Of a DNA stretch of 64,000 nucleotides, positions 35,569 through 46,098 are shown piece by piece; position 1 is the first letter of the stretch; each line of letters opens with the position of its first letter. The DNA is from Alphaproteobacteria bacterium. Lineage in GTDB: Bacteria; Pseudomonadota; Alphaproteobacteria; Rhodobacterales; Rhodobacteraceae. The notes beneath the pieces are model-generated. The model was given only the letters and a program-made list of their open reading frames with translations. It searched no databases and was not told the origin of the DNA. The translations under genes were made by a program, and so were the position numbers. The DNA is taken from assembly GCA_030433335.1 (NCBI GenBank), contig JAUILL010000006.1, positions 1 to 64,000 on the forward strand. Reading direction: 5' to 3'.

Positions 35569-36999
35569 ATGGAATTTTTAATGAATTTTCTCGCTCGCCT
35601 TGCCGAAGGCCTGCCGCACACTCCTCTTTTGACCGGCGCGGATTGCGCCCCGTGGGCCAAGGACTGGACCGGTGCATGGTCGGCAGAGCCTTTGGCGGTG
35701 ATCCGGCCCGCGTCCACGGCAGAGGTCTCGCAAATCATGCAGATCGCCCACGCCCATGGTGTGCCCGTCGTCCCCGCAGGCGGCTTGAGCGGTCTGGTCG
35801 GCGGAACACACGCGCCCGAGGCATTGGTCCTATCGCTCGACCGGATGAAGCAGATTCGCAAGATCGACCCGATCACCCGCGTGGCCGTGACCGAGGCAGG
35901 CACCATCCTGCAAACCCTGCGCGAGGCGGCGCATGAACAGGGCCTGCAATTCCCCATGACCTTCGGCGCCCAAGGGTCAGCCACGATCGGTGGCATTCTG
36001 TCGACCAACGCGGGTGGATCGAACGTCTTGAAGTACGGGAACACACGCGATCTTTGCCTGGGGATCGAAGCCGTTCTGCCCGATGGAACCATCCTCGACC
36101 TGATGTCCGCGCTGCACAAAGACAACTCCGGCTACGCGCTCAAACACCTGCTGATCGGCGCCGAAGGGACGCTGGGGATCATCACCGCGGCCACATTGAA
36201 ATTGTATCCAGAGCCGCGCATCCGGACCACCGGCTTTCTTGCCTGCCCCAATCTGACCGACGCGTTAACCACGCTGAACCGCCTGCAGGAGGCCACATCG
36301 GACGCCGTCGAAGCCTTTGAGTACATGCCGATGAACTACATGCAGGCCTATGCGCGCCTGCACCCGGCTGAACGGGCGCCCTTTGACCAACCCCACGCGG
36401 TGAACATTCTGGTAGAACTGGCCTCGACCGCGCCACGCGATGCGGCGTTATCGCCCGAAGGCACCTCTGTCCTGCAAGAGACGTTCGAAACCAGCCTCGC
36501 CGCCCTCATGGAAGACGGGCTGGTCACCGACGCTGTCATCGCGACCAACGACACGCAGCGCTCGGCCTTCTGGAAGATCCGTGAATGCGCTGCCGAACTT
36601 TCGCTCGAAGGGCCAAGAACCGCGATCATCAACGATATCGCCCTGCCCTTGGACCAGATTCCGGTGTTCTTTGACCGCATGGCCGCCGCCCTGCCTCAAC
36701 TCGACGCCGGCGCCACAGACATGACCGTGGCGCACCTTGGCGATGGCAACATCCACTACACCGTACGCCCGTCTTCGGCTGATCTGAAAGACACCATCAT
36801 GGCGATGGTCGAGGCTGATGTGCGGGACCTTGGTGGATCATTCTCGGCCGAGCATGGCGTGGGGCTGTCGAAGCTGAACAGCATGGCGCGACACAAACCC
36901 AGCGCGGCGCTGGCGACCATGCGAGCCATCAAGAATGCCATCGACCCCGAGGGCATCCTGAACGCAGGAAAGGTCATTCCAACCGATCCCGCGGCCTAA
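35569..36999 (+). CDS. FAD-linked D-2-hydroxyacid dehydrogenase-like oxidoreductase
   Basis: A 476-residue VAO-family flavoenzyme. The FAD domain (about 30-220) has PVVPAGGLSGLVGG, GGILSTNAGG and IGAEGTLGII. The C-terminal domain has the metal-site motif VAHLGDGNIHY and the closing EHGVGLSK. Together these are typical of D-2-hydroxyglutarate, D-lactate and glycolate (GlcD) dehydrogenases; D-2-hydroxyglutarate is a common assignment, but the substrate is not determined. An alternative ATG at 35581 is equally plausible, and neither has a strong ribosome binding site. It is convergent with the yej operon. Confidence 0.9.
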   Translation: MEFLMNFLARLAEGLPHTPLLTGADCAPWAKDWTGAWSAEPLAVIRPASTAEVSQIMQIAHAHGVPVVPAGGLSGLVGGTHAPEALVLSLDRMKQIRKIDPITRVAVTEAGTILQTLREAAHEQGLQFPMTFGAQGSATIGGILSTNAGGSNVLKYGNTRDLCLGIEAVLPDGTILDLMSALHKDNSGYALKHLLIGAEGTLGIITAATLKLYPEPRIRTTGFLACPNLTDALTTLNRLQEATSDAVEAFEYMPMNYMQAYARLHPAERAPFDQPHAVNILVELASTAPRDAALSPEGTSVLQETFETSLAALMEDGLVTDAVIATNDTQRSAFWKIRECAAELSLEGPRTAIINDIALPLDQIPVFFDRMAAALPQLDAGATDMTVAHLGDGNIHYTVRPSSADLKDTIMAMVEADVRDLGGSFSAEHGVGLSKLNSMARHKPSAALATMRAIKNAIDPEGILNAGKVIPTDPAA

Positions 37000-37006
37000 C
37001 TCTGGT

Positions 37007-37028
37007 TGGCGCAGCCACCGCTGCGCCA
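37007..37028. terminator. Hairpin between convergent FAD oxidoreductase and yejF
   Basis: A perfect 8-bp stem, TGGCGCAG at 37007-37014 with CTGCGCCA at 37021-37028, lies in the 33-base gap between two convergent stops. It lacks a clear U run in either direction, so it may be only a weak or Rho-assisted terminator. Confidence 0.5.
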
Positions 37029-37032
37029 CACC

Positions 37033-38625
37033 TTATACAACTTCGGAAAACGCAGCGGACAAGAGCTCTTGCGTGTAGAGCGTCTGAGGATTCGAGAACA
37101 CATCTTCGGCAGTTCCAGCCTCAACCACGTCCCCGTTCCGCATCACCATGACCTTGTGAGACAATGCGCGAACCACCCGCAAATCGTGGCTAATGAACAG
37201 GTAAGCCAGCCCGTATTTCTGCTGCAGATCGCGCAAAATATCGACGATCTGCACCTGTACCGTCATATCCAGAGCCGAGGTCGGCTCGTCCAGCACCAGC
37301 AATTTCGGACGCAGGATCATCGCACGCGCAATCGCGATCCGCTGTCTCTGCCCGCCCGAGAATTCGTGCGGATAGCGGTGCATGAAGTCGGGGTTCAGCC
37401 CAACCTCTGACATCATGTCAGCCACCAGATCGCGCGGGTTCTTGCCCGGATCGACGCCGTGAACGCCAAGCCCTTCGCTGATCACCTGCTCACAGGTCAT
37501 TCGCGGGCTCAGGCTGCCAAACGGATCCTGAAACACGATCTGCATATCGCGGCGCAGTTTGCGCAGCTCTTTCGTCTTGTACTTGCGCACGTCCTGACCG
37601 TGCAGCCAGATGCCCCCCTGGCTCTCGATCAAGCGCATGATGGCCAGCGCAGCGGTCGTTTTGCCCGACCCGGACTCACCCACGATGCCCAAGGTTTCCC
37701 CTGCGCGCAGGCTCAGGCTGGTGTCATTCACGGCCTTCACATGGCCCACAGTGCGCTTCAGCAAGCCCTGTTGGATCGGGAACCACACCCGCAGGTTTTC
37801 AGTCCGCAGAACCTCTGGCGAGTCATCGGGCAGCGGCAGAGCGACGCCCTTAGGCTCTGCGGCAAGCAGTTTCTGAGTGTAAGGGTGCTGCGGATTTGCA
37901 AAGATTTCGGCGGTTGGGCCAGTCTCGACGATCTCGCCATCCTTCATCACGCAGACGCGGTCCGCGATACGCCGCACGATGCCCAGATCATGGGTGATGA
38001 ATAGCAGGCTCAGCCCCTCGGCGCGCTTCAACTCGGCCAATAGCTCCAGAATTTGCGCCTGAATGGTCACGTCGAGCGCAGTGGTCGGCTCGTCAGCAAT
38101 CAGAAGTTCCGGCTTGTTCGCCAAAGCCATCGCGATCATGACGCGCTGGCGCTGACCGCCAGAAAGCTGGTGTGGATAAGAGCCGAGCCGCTTCTCGGGA
38201 TCCCGGATACCAACACGGTCCAAAAGATCAATGATCCTGTCGCGCGCTTGGTTACCCGCAATCCCTTGGTGCAGCGCGAGGCTTTCGCCAAGTTGCTTTT
38301 CCAACGTGTGCAGCGGATTCAAAGAGGTCATCGGCTCTTGGAAAATAAAGCTGATGTCGTTCCCGCGGACTTTGCGCAACTGCTTTTCAGTAGCCGTCAC
38401 CATGTCCTGCCCTCGGTAGCGGACGGCACCTGACACCTCGGCCGCGTCCCCTAGCAACTGCACAGTCGACAGCGCGGTCACCGATTTGCCCGAACCGGAT
38501 TCCCCAACCAGCGCAACGGTTTCGCCCTTGGCCACGGCAAAGGACACGCCTTTCACTGCTTGGAACGATTGACCGTCCTGCCGGAAACTGACTTTGAGGT
38601 TATCGACCTCGAGAACATTCGTCAT
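37033..38625 (-). CDS. yejF: Peptide ABC transporter, fused double ATPase YejF
   Basis: A 530-residue protein with two ATPase domains in tandem. The first (about 1-260) has Walker [13 protein letters not shown] and signature [15 protein letters not shown]. The second (about 280-530) has [27 protein letters not shown] and [12 protein letters not shown]. Such fusion is characteristic of YejF, which energises import of peptides and microcin C-like compounds. It overlaps yejE by four bases and is the last gene of the operon. Confidence 0.94.
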   Translation of the reverse strand: MTNVLEVDNLKVSFRQDGQSFQAVKGVSFAVAKGETVALVGESGSGKSVTALSTVQLLGDAAEVSGAVRYRGQDMVTATEKQLRKVRGNDISFIFQEPMTSLNPLHTLEKQLGESLALHQGIAGNQARDRIIDLLDRVGIRDPEKRLGSYPHQLSGGQRQRVMIAMALANKPELLIADEPTTALDVTIQAQILELLAELKRAEGLSLLFITHDLGIVRRIADRVCVMKDGEIVETGPTAEIFANPQHPYTQKLLAAEPKGVALPLPDDSPEVLRTENLRVWFPIQQGLLKRTVGHVKAVNDTSLSLRAGETLGIVGESGSGKTTAALAIMRLIESQGGIWLHGQDVRKYKTKELRKLRRDMQIVFQDPFGSLSPRMTCEQVISEGLGVHGVDPGKNPRDLVADMMSEVGLNPDFMHRYPHEFSGGQRQRIAIARAMILRPKLLVLDEPTSALDMTVQVQIVDILRDLQQKYGLAYLFISHDLRVVRALSHKVMVMRNGDVVEAGTAEDVFSNPQTLYTQELLSAAFSEVV

Positions 38626-39731
38626 TTGAAGGTTTTCCTCGGGTCAAAGGCATCGCGCACGCCTTCGAAGATAAAGACCAGCAGCGACAGCATGATCGCA
38701 AAGGTGAAGAACGCAGTGAAGCCGAGCCAAGGCGCGTGCAGGTTCTGTTTAGCTTGAAGCGTCAGCTCGCCCAAGGACGGCGCCGAGGACGGCAGACCGA
38801 AGCCCAGAAAATCCAGACCCGCCAGAGTGCTGATCGTGCCGGTGATGATGAACGGCATCATGGTCAACGTCGCGACCATCGCGTTCGGCAGCATGTGGCG
38901 GAACATGATGGTCCAGTTGCTGACCCCCAGCGCCTTGGCCGCGCGGACGTATTCCAGATTGCGCGCGCGCAGGAATTCAGCCCGCACCACGCCGACCAAT
39001 GAGGTCCAACTGAACAGCACCGTCAGGAAGACGAGCAGCCAGAAACTTCGGCCCAGAATCGCGAACATGATGATGATGATGTAGAGCGACGGGGTCGCGC
39101 CCCAGATTTCGATCACGCGCTGAAAGATCAGATCGAGCCAGCCGCCAAAGAAGCCCTGAAGAGCACCGGCGATCACACCGATGATAGACGCACAGGTCGT
39201 CACAATCAGGGTAAAGATGATCGAGAGACGGAAGCCATAGATCACCCGCGCGAGCACGTCGCGCGTGGTGTCATCGGTCCCGAGCCAGTGGTCCCCGTCC
39301 GGCGGGCTGGGTGCCGCGCGGCCGATGTCGTTGGGCGTGTCGTAGCTGTAGGGGATCGGCGGCCAGAGCATCCAACCAGTTTCGACCGGCTCGCCCTCAA
39401 CCGTGCCGCTTGTTTCGGCTTCGCTCAGGTAGCCTTCGGGATCGTCCCAGCACAGGTCCGATCCGCCGGTGGTGATCAGGCACTTTACCTCGACATCGCG
39501 GTAAATAGCTTCAGTTTTGAAGTCACCGCCGAACGTGGTTTCGGGGTAGAAGTTAAACACCGGTGTATAGACTTCGCCGCGATAGCTGACGAGGATCGGT
39601 TTGTCATTCGCCAGAAACTCGGCGAACAGGGACAAGCCGAAGAGCACGCAGAACAGGATCAGCGACCAGAACGCGCGTCCATTCGCGCGAAAATTCCGCC
39701 AGCGACGCTGGTTCAGGGGGGACAGAGCCAT
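38622..39731 (-). CDS. yejE: Peptide ABC transporter permease YejE
   Basis: A 369-residue DppC-type permease. An N-terminal NQRRWRNFRANGRAFWSL segment leads into the first helix. A long periplasmic insertion (about residues 45-145) includes the PPIPYSYDT region seen in YejE. The conserved loop LGTDDTTRDVLARVIYGFRL follows, and the EAA-type loop reads FLRARNLEYVRAAKALG. It starts at the last base of the yejB stop. Confidence 0.94.
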   Translation of the reverse strand: MALSPLNQRRWRNFRANGRAFWSLILFCVLFGLSLFAEFLANDKPILVSYRGEVYTPVFNFYPETTFGGDFKTEAIYRDVEVKCLITTGGSDLCWDDPEGYLSEAETSGTVEGEPVETGWMLWPPIPYSYDTPNDIGRAAPSPPDGDHWLGTDDTTRDVLARVIYGFRLSIIFTLIVTTCASIIGVIAGALQGFFGGWLDLIFQRVIEIWGATPSLYIIIIMFAILGRSFWLLVFLTVLFSWTSLVGVVRAEFLRARNLEYVRAAKALGVSNWTIMFRHMLPNAMVATLTMMPFIITGTISTLAGLDFLGFGLPSSAPSLGELTLQAKQNLHAPWLGFTAFFTFAIMLSLLVFIFEGVRDAFDPRKTFK

Positions 39732-40882
39732 CAGCCTTCCCTCCGCTCAAAGTCAATCCGCGGGTCGACAACCACGTACATCAAATCCGACAGAATGCCG
39801 ACGACCAAACCGATCAGGCCGAACACAAACAGCGTGCCAAAGATCACAGGATAATCGCGGGCCACGGCAGCCTCGAACCCGAGACGCCCCAAACCGTCGA
39901 GCGAAAAGAGCGTCTCGATGATCAGGCTTCCACCGAAGAAAACACCAATGAACACCGCAGGAAAGCCTGCGATCACAATCAGCATCGCGTTGCGGAAGAC
40001 GTGTCCGTAGAGAACTGCCTTCTCCGACAGGCCCTTGGCGCGGGCGGTCATGACGTACTGCTTCTTGATCTCGTCGAGGAAGCTGTTCTTGGTCAGCAAA
40101 GTCAGCGTTGCGAACGCCGAGATGGTGCTGGCCAGAACGGGCAGCGCGATGTGCCAGAAGTAGTCGATAATTTTGCCGCCGACGCTCAGGCTGTCCCAGT
40201 TATCACTGGTCAGCCCCCGCAGCGGGAAGATTTGCCAGTAGGAGCCACCTGCAAACAGGACGATCAACAGGATCGCGAACAGAAAGCCCGGAATCGCGTA
40301 ACCGACAATGATCGCACTGCTAGTCCAGACGTCAAAGCTGGTGCCGTCACGTACAGCTTTGGCGATGCCCAGGGGGATCGAGACGATGTAAGCGATCACC
40401 GTCGACCAGAGGCCGAGCGAAATGGACACCGGCATCTTTTCCAGAACGATTGCGAAAACGGGCGAGTCGCGGAAGAAGCTGTCCCCGAAATCGAGGTGCA
40501 TGTAATTCCACATCATGATGCCGAACCGTTCGAAGATCGGGATCATTTCCTTGGTGCACTCGGGCGCGGTCAGCGCGGGCGTACCCTCGAATCCGTCTTC
40601 GCAGACGATGCGAGCAAAGCCATACTCGACTTCGAGACGAGCGATGAATTCAGGCGGCAGACCGCGGGCACCGAGGTAGCCGCTGTCCGTATCACCCCCG
40701 ATATTGGCATCATTGCCGCCGCCTGCGATCCCCTCGAACACGTCACCTTCGCCTTGAAAGCGCGCGATCGCCTGTTCAACGGGGCCGCCCGGCACGAATT
40801 GCACCAGTGCGAAGTTGATAATCATGATCCCGATGAGGGTCGGGATCACAAGTAGCAATCGCCTCAGAATATAGGCGCCCAT
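39731..40882 (-). CDS. yejB: Peptide ABC transporter permease YejB
   Basis: A 383-residue DppB-type permease. It begins [18 protein letters not shown], the first helix. A longer periplasmic loop than in DppB is present at about residues 40-130, as usual for YejB. The EAA-type loop reads [20 protein letters not shown]. It lies 24 bases after the binding-protein gene. Confidence 0.94.
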   Translation of the reverse strand: MGAYILRRLLLVIPTLIGIMIINFALVQFVPGGPVEQAIARFQGEGDVFEGIAGGGNDANIGGDTDSGYLGARGLPPEFIARLEVEYGFARIVCEDGFEGTPALTAPECTKEMIPIFERFGIMMWNYMHLDFGDSFFRDSPVFAIVLEKMPVSISLGLWSTVIAYIVSIPLGIAKAVRDGTSFDVWTSSAIIVGYAIPGFLFAILLIVLFAGGSYWQIFPLRGLTSDNWDSLSVGGKIIDYFWHIALPVLASTISAFATLTLLTKNSFLDEIKKQYVMTARAKGLSEKAVLYGHVFRNAMLIVIAGFPAVFIGVFFGGSLIIETLFSLDGLGRLGFEAAVARDYPVIFGTLFVFGLIGLVVGILSDLMYVVVDPRIDFERREG

Positions 40883-40906
40883 ACGGCAAGCCCCCTGACT
40901 TCGTTC

Positions 40907-42832
40907 TTAGCGCAGTACGCCTGCGTCCTTGAGTTTTTCTGCTTTATCAGCGTCGTACCACCAGAAATCGAGATACCCCAGATCAAAACGCGGCAGCTCT
41001 TCGGGGTGGCCGTACATATCGTAGTAGGCGACCCAGTAGACATCGTTGTACCAGGTCGGGATCAGGAACCGCTTGGCGCGGAAGACGCGATCCAAGGCGC
41101 GAGTTGCAGGCTCAATCTCGTCCAAGGTGGTTGCGGCCACAATCTCTTCGATCAGGGCATCCACGCCGGGATCGGCCAGGCCTGCGGGGTTAAACAGGCT
41201 GTAGGCGGCGTCAGCGGACCCGAACTGCTGCATCAGACCAGTCGAGGGATGTTCGTACATGCCATAGGCGGTATAGATCATGTCATAGTCGCGGTCGCGG
41301 CGGCGGTTTGTGAACTGCGCCGGATCAATGCGGTTGTAGGTGGCGTCGATGCCCAGAGCCTTTAGATTTTCGATGAAAGGCAGGACAATGCGGTCGAAGG
41401 TTGGGCTGTCCTCGATGATCTCGAGGCTCAGGACCTGACCATCCTTGCGGCGCATCCCATCATCACCCGCGACCCAGCCCGCATCTTCCAGAAGGCGGGA
41501 GGCAGCGCGCAAGTTGCGGCGGTCCAGCTGACTGTCACCAGAGGAATGCGGCATCACCGGTTCTGCGGTCTGGATGCCTTCGGGCAGCAGATCGGCATAT
41601 TTCTCTAGCAGTTCAAGTTCGCGACCCTCGGCCACGCCCTTGGCGGCCACAGGGCTGTTTTCCCAGAACGAGGTGCGTTGCTGGAACAGGCCAAACTGCA
41701 CCTGCTTGTTGGTCCATTCGAAGTTATACGCGAGGCCGATTGCCTCGCGGACGCGGATGTCCTGAAACTTCTCTTTGTCGAGGTTAAAGACAAAGCCAGC
41801 CGCTGCGGGCACGTTGCCGTTGGGCAGCTCGTCCTTGACCACGTAGCCGTCATTCAGGTTGGGGAAATCATAGGCAGTCGCCCAAGACCGGGAACTGTTT
41901 TCCTGCCGGAAGGTGTAGGCACCCGCCTTGAAGCCCTCCATCGCGGCGTTCGAATCTGCGAAATATTCGACGCGGATCCGGTCAAAGTTGTTGCGGCCCT
42001 GATTGATCGGCAGGTCATCGCCCCAGTAATCATCGCGGCGCTTGTACACGACGCGGCGGTTGATGTCGTAGCTCTCCAACATGTAGGGGCCGGACCCGAG
42101 ACCCGTTTCCATCCGGCTTTCGTCCAGACGTGCGCCCGTCTCTTCGTACCATTTCTGCGAGAAGACAGGCTGTCCACCCACTTGGTCGATCAAAGAACGG
42201 CGCGGAATGTCGGGCGCAAAGGTGAACTTCACAGTGTAGTCGTCGATGACTTCGGCGCCGAGCACGCGCTTACCAACAGCCTCGCGGTAGCTTTGCAACG
42301 ACTGCTCCATCATCAGGTTGTGGCTGAAGACCACGTCATGGGCGGTCACTGGGCTACCGTCTGAAAACTTTGCTTCGGGGCGCATGTGGAAAATCACCCA
42401 AGATTTGTCTTCGGGATACTCAAGGCTCTCAGCCAGTAGGCCATAGTAGACCTCTTCAGCATCAGACACGCCAACCAGCAGTGATTCGAAGGGGATAGAG
42501 GACAGCGAAGCTGCCCGCCCCTTGCGCGAATAGGGGTTCATACTGTCGAACGTGCCGTCTGCGGAAATGGCAATCTCGCCGCCGCGGGGCGCATCGGGGT
42601 TCACGTAGTCCAGATGCTTGAAGTCTGCGGGGTAATTCAGCTCGCCAAAGAACGAATAGCCATAGGTCGAGATAATCTCGCCTTCACCCTCTTGGGCTTT
42701 GGAAATTGAGGCTCCGGCCAGAACGGCCAGACCAACCAAACCTCCCCAAAGCATCTGACGCATCATCGGACGCGGGTCAGGGCGCACGGCGCTGCGGACG
42801 GCGGCCTGACGGGGGCGAAGGGGTTGGCGCAT
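40907..42832 (-). CDS. yejA: Peptide ABC transporter binding protein YejA
   Basis: A 641-residue SBP_bac_5 protein. The N-terminus is long, arginine-rich, then hydrophobic (MLWGGLVGLAVLAGASISKAQ), so a signal peptide of about 45 residues is likely. SYGYSFFGELNY-like and YVNPDAPRGGEIAI segments and KFSDGSPVTAHDVVFS are family blocks. ATG 42832 has AGGAGG upstream; the frame stays open further back without a good start. It delivers oligopeptides to YejBE and is the first gene of the operon. Confidence 0.93.
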   Translation of the reverse strand: MRQPLRPRQAAVRSAVRPDPRPMMRQMLWGGLVGLAVLAGASISKAQEGEGEIISTYGYSFFGELNYPADFKHLDYVNPDAPRGGEIAISADGTFDSMNPYSRKGRAASLSSIPFESLLVGVSDAEEVYYGLLAESLEYPEDKSWVIFHMRPEAKFSDGSPVTAHDVVFSHNLMMEQSLQSYREAVGKRVLGAEVIDDYTVKFTFAPDIPRRSLIDQVGGQPVFSQKWYEETGARLDESRMETGLGSGPYMLESYDINRRVVYKRRDDYWGDDLPINQGRNNFDRIRVEYFADSNAAMEGFKAGAYTFRQENSSRSWATAYDFPNLNDGYVVKDELPNGNVPAAAGFVFNLDKEKFQDIRVREAIGLAYNFEWTNKQVQFGLFQQRTSFWENSPVAAKGVAEGRELELLEKYADLLPEGIQTAEPVMPHSSGDSQLDRRNLRAASRLLEDAGWVAGDDGMRRKDGQVLSLEIIEDSPTFDRIVLPFIENLKALGIDATYNRIDPAQFTNRRRDRDYDMIYTAYGMYEHPSTGLMQQFGSADAAYSLFNPAGLADPGVDALIEEIVAATTLDEIEPATRALDRVFRAKRFLIPTWYNDVYWVAYYDMYGHPEELPRFDLGYLDFWWYDADKAEKLKDAGVLR

Positions 42833-42951
42833 GAAAACCTCCTGAAATGTCGCTACTACGATCATATAGTTCGCAACGCTAAAGCGTGAAGCGACAAAGG
42901 TGCAAGTCGAGGATGTGTGAGCAAGCGTGAACAGGAGCTTAAAAAGCAAAA

Positions 42952-42976
42952 AGGCCGTCACAGAGGACGGCCCTTT
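42952..42976 (-). terminator. Terminator of the cytochrome c gene
   Basis: Stem GGCCGTC (42953-42959) with GACGGCC (42966-42972), loop ACAGAG. On the minus strand it is followed by TTTTTGCTTTTT. It lies about 30 bases after the cytochrome gene stop. Confidence 0.85.
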
Positions 42977-43003
42977 GGGATAATCAATACGCTTAGCGGA
43001 GGA

Positions 43004-43516
43004 TTAACCGCTGATGCTCTGCAGGTACGCAATCAGGTCAGCGCGGTCTTCAACTTTCTTCAGACCAGCAAAGCCCATCGCGGTACCGGGTGCCGCACCT
43101 TTGGGGTTCTCGAGGAACACGTTCAGGTTCTCGGGGCTCCAGACGTCACCAACGGCTTCGAGTGCGCCCGAGTAGCTGAAGCCAGCCACTGCGTCGATCT
43201 CGCGGCCAACAACACCATCAAGGTGCGGACCGGTTGCGTTCGAACCGTCAACTTTGTGGCAAGCTGCGCATTTCTTGAAAACACGTTCGCCTTTGCCCGC
43301 GTCTGCGCTGGCTAGCAGGGTTGCAAAATCGGGGCCTTCTTCTTCTGCGGCACCGCCGGCATCCGCAACTTCGATGACATAGCCCTGTGCGTGCTCGTCA
43401 CCGTGGCCACCGCCCATCGCGTAAACTTCTTCAGCAACCCACTTGCCGAGAAGGAAAATCAGAAAGGCGCCACAAAATCCGCCCAGAACCTTGGTGAAGG
43501 TCATCGTATCAAGCAT
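43004..43516 (-). CDS. Membrane-anchored cytochrome c (c-y/c552 type)
   Basis: A 170-residue protein with an uncleaved hydrophobic N-terminus (about residues 8-30) followed by an Ala/Glu-rich linker and a class I cytochrome domain. The haem site is CAACH near residue 83 and the axial Met lies in GTAMGFAG. It resembles cytochrome c-y/CycM, an electron carrier between the bc1 complex and the cbb3 or aa3 oxidase. It is divergent from pheA. Confidence 0.92.
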   Translation of the reverse strand: MLDTMTFTKVLGGFCGAFLIFLLGKWVAEEVYAMGGGHGDEHAQGYVIEVADAGGAAEEEGPDFATLLASADAGKGERVFKKCAACHKVDGSNATGPHLDGVVGREIDAVAGFSYSGALEAVGDVWSPENLNVFLENPKGAAPGTAMGFAGLKKVEDRADLIAYLQSISG

Positions 43517-43629
43517 GGCTCGCGTCTCACTTCGTTAGCTGTTGCGGCTTCATATGCGCTTCCCCCCAATGGACGCAAGGTGTAGTTACCGCGACCAAAC
43601 GCCCGATTTGGCAGAAATGGACGAAAAAC

Positions 43630-44466
43630 ATGGCAAAACGCATCGCTTTCCAGGGTGAACTAGGCGCATATTCCCATCAAGCATGCCGCGAAGCGCGACC
43701 AAATGATGAAGTTATCCCCTGTGCAACCTTCGAAGATGCAATCACTGCCGTAAAATCGGGCGAAGCCGACCTCGCGATGCTGCCGGTCGAGAATTCGACC
43801 TATGGCCGAGTCGCGGATATCCACTATCTACTGCCCGAATCCGGCCTGCACATTGTCGACGAAGCGTTTGTGCGTGTCCGAATCACTCTGCTCGCCGTCA
43901 AAGGCACCAAGTTGGAGCAGGTGAAATCCGCAATGTCCCACTCGATGCTCTTGGGTCAGTGCCGGTCGTTCCTGTCAGAGCACGGCATCCAGCGCATCAC
44001 CGGCGCCGACACCGCAGGGTCTGCCCGCGAGATTGCCGAACGGAATGACCCCGAGCAGGCGGCACTGGCCAGCGAACTTGCTGGCGAGATCTACGGCTTA
44101 GATGTTCTGGCAAAAGACATCGAGGACGAAGGCACCAACACCACGCGCTTCCTGTTGATGCGTCCTGCGATCGACCTGACTCGTCGCGGCACGGGCAAGA
44201 TGATGACCACCTTTGTCTTCCGCGTTCGCAACATCCCCGCTGCGCTCTACAAAGCGATGGGTGGTTTCGCGACCAACGGTGTCAACATGACCAAGCTGGA
44301 AAGCTACATGGTCGGCGGGCATTTCACCGCGACGCAGTTCTACGCGGACATCGAAGGCCACCCCGAAGATGACAACGTGCGTCTCGCGCTCGAAGAGCTA
44401 AGCTACTTCACCGATCATCTGAAAATTCTGGGGGTTTATCCCGCGTCGCCCCGCCGCGAAAGCTGA
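43630..44466 (+). CDS. pheA: Prephenate dehydratase
   Basis: A 278-residue monofunctional prephenate dehydratase that makes phenylpyruvate in phenylalanine synthesis. The N-terminus is AKRIAFQGELGAYSHQA, NSTYGRVADIHYLL is in the active site, and TNTTRFLL is the conserved catalytic Thr block. A C-terminal ACT domain (about 190-270) has KLESYMVGG in place of the ESRP motif, with feedback control by phenylalanine likely. There is no chorismate mutase domain. Confidence 0.95.
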   Translation: MAKRIAFQGELGAYSHQACREARPNDEVIPCATFEDAITAVKSGEADLAMLPVENSTYGRVADIHYLLPESGLHIVDEAFVRVRITLLAVKGTKLEQVKSAMSHSMLLGQCRSFLSEHGIQRITGADTAGSAREIAERNDPEQAALASELAGEIYGLDVLAKDIEDEGTNTTRFLLMRPAIDLTRRGTGKMMTTFVFRVRNIPAALYKAMGGFATNGVNMTKLESYMVGGHFTATQFYADIEGHPEDDNVRLALEELSYFTDHLKILGVYPASPRRES

Positions 44467-44470
44467 TCGC

Positions 44471-44499
44471 AAAGCCGCGCCTCAGCGCGCGGCGGCTTT
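44471..44499. terminator. Hairpin between pheA and the SRPBCC gene
   Basis: AAAGCCGC (44471-44478) pairs with GCGGCTTT (44492-44499). It overlaps the stop and last codons of the convergent SRPBCC gene. It can end the pheA transcript; the TTT that closes the stem gives a short U tail. Confidence 0.5.
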
Positions 44500-44943
44500 C
44501 TCCATGTCGCGGGCAAAGTCAGTGACACGCTGCTTGAACTTCTTGTTCAGCTTTTGCTTGCCCAGCTTGAACGACTGGATCAGCAGGCGTGCAGGCAAGC
44601 TGCGCGGTTTGAGTTCTAGCTCCAACTGCAAACGCGTGCGTTTCTTCGACAGTGGCGTCAGATCGACTGTCAGATGGTGCAGCATCCCGCCTGATTTTCC
44701 TTCGAACATCATGCCGTTAGGGGGATCGTAGCTGATCATCTGCGCGTCCAGATGCCGTTCCTTGCCGCGCAAGACAAAGTCCATCTCCCACTGCATGCCA
44801 GCGCGTGCATCCGTGTGATTATCGAGACGACGAATCTTGACCCCGCGGCGCAGGGCTGCGCGCTCGAACTGGTCGAGGTCGCTGACCTGCTCGAATACTC
44901 GGTCGAGGGGCAGATCGATGTCTTCTCGTGTGCTGAACTTCAT
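44482..44943 (-). CDS. SRPBCC-family protein
   Basis: A 153-residue protein of the START/SRPBCC (polyketide cyclase-like) fold, opening with KFSTREDIDLPLDRVFEQVSD, the usual first strand and helix. The C-terminus is a long basic helix (KQKLNKKFKQRV). Such proteins bind small hydrophobic molecules. No partner is adjacent except NudC upstream, so no function is given. Confidence 0.85.
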   Translation of the reverse strand: MKFSTREDIDLPLDRVFEQVSDLDQFERAALRRGVKIRRLDNHTDARAGMQWEMDFVLRGKERHLDAQMISYDPPNGMMFEGKSGGMLHHLTVDLTPLSKKRTRLQLELELKPRSLPARLLIQSFKLGKQKLNKKFKQRVTDFARDMEKAAAR

Positions 44944-44986
44944 GCTTCCATCAATTCCGTAATTTCAAAGAAACTCAATCTATCTT

Positions 44987-45955
44987 TCAATCTAACGTGT
45001 CAGAAAGCCACTTGTGCAACAGGAACTGGGCAATCGCTCCTTTGCGGGCAGGCTTCAGGGTCGGGTGTTGCCCGATAAAGGCTTTGGCAACCTCTTCGCG
45101 GCTGAACCAAACTGCGTCTTCCAATTCTGCCGGATCGATCTTGATTTCTTTGGTCAACGCTTCGCCGCGGAAGCCGGTCATGAGACTGGCTGGAAAGGCC
45201 CAAGGCTGACTCGCCAGATATTCAACACGCCCGACTTTAATACCCGCTTCTTCCACGACCTCGCGGCGCACTGCAGCCTCGAGCGTTTCGCCCGGCTCCA
45301 CAAACCCAGCGAGCAGAGAGTACATGCCCTCTGGCCAGCCTGGTGAACGGCCCATCAGCACCGAATTCCCATGGGTAATCAACATGATCACAACAGGGTC
45401 GGTCCGCGGAAAATGCTGGGACTTGCATCCGTCACAGCCGCGCTGCCAACCGCCCTGCCCCACTTCGGTCTTCTGACCACAACAGGCGCAGAACCCGTGA
45501 CGGCGGTGCCATTCGACCATCGCCCGCAATGTCGCGGCCAATTCGGCATCGCGCGGGCTCAGATGTGTCATGATCATCCGTAACTCGGCAAAGACCTGAT
45601 CAGGCTTCAGCGTCGGGTGGGTTTGCTGCGTCGTATCGACAAAGCCGCCCAGTTCAGAGCCATCCAAACCTTCGGGCCACCAGTCCTTGAGCCAATGGCC
45701 AAAGACCGGTCCACCCTCTTCCATGCCCAGAAATAGGGCATCTGGTTCGCATTCGGAAAGAAGCGGGTGATCGTGCGGCAAACGGACCAAACTGTCCATT
45801 TCCTCGCCCTGCACCAATGGCTTGCCTTGCCACAAAACGATGTGCGTTCCGGTGGGATCACGGCGCAATTCTGCTAGGGCACTGGCATCGTTTCGCAAAT
45901 GAGCCGCGCGGTTTAGATCAGAGCCTCCGAATGTTACTGTCTCTGCGTCGCGCAT
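44987..45955 (-). CDS. nudC: NAD(+) diphosphatase / NAD-cap hydrolase
   Basis: A 322-residue Nudix enzyme. A zinc ribbon at about residues 155-175 has CACCGQ and GCDGC, and the Nudix box is GFVEPGETLEAAVRREVVEE. The SQPWAFPASLM motif downstream is diagnostic of NudC. It splits NADH to NMNH and AMP, and in E. coli also removes NAD caps from RNA. It is divergent from the nucleotidase gene. Confidence 0.94.
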   Translation of the reverse strand: MRDAETVTFGGSDLNRAAHLRNDASALAELRRDPTGTHIVLWQGKPLVQGEEMDSLVRLPHDHPLLSECEPDALFLGMEEGGPVFGHWLKDWWPEGLDGSELGGFVDTTQQTHPTLKPDQVFAELRMIMTHLSPRDAELAATLRAMVEWHRRHGFCACCGQKTEVGQGGWQRGCDGCKSQHFPRTDPVVIMLITHGNSVLMGRSPGWPEGMYSLLAGFVEPGETLEAAVRREVVEEAGIKVGRVEYLASQPWAFPASLMTGFRGEALTKEIKIDPAELEDAVWFSREEVAKAFIGQHPTLKPARKGAIAQFLLHKWLSDTLD

Positions 45956-46098
45956 TGCCGGTTCCTATCTCATTCCTTCAGCTTCATGCCATGCAGATGC
46001 ACGCGCAGCAACGGCCTCTCTGCAGAAATGATTATCGTCATGCGCCCGTCATAGTTGCACTCTACCCGAATACAGGGAATTGATGGGAGTATGATGGA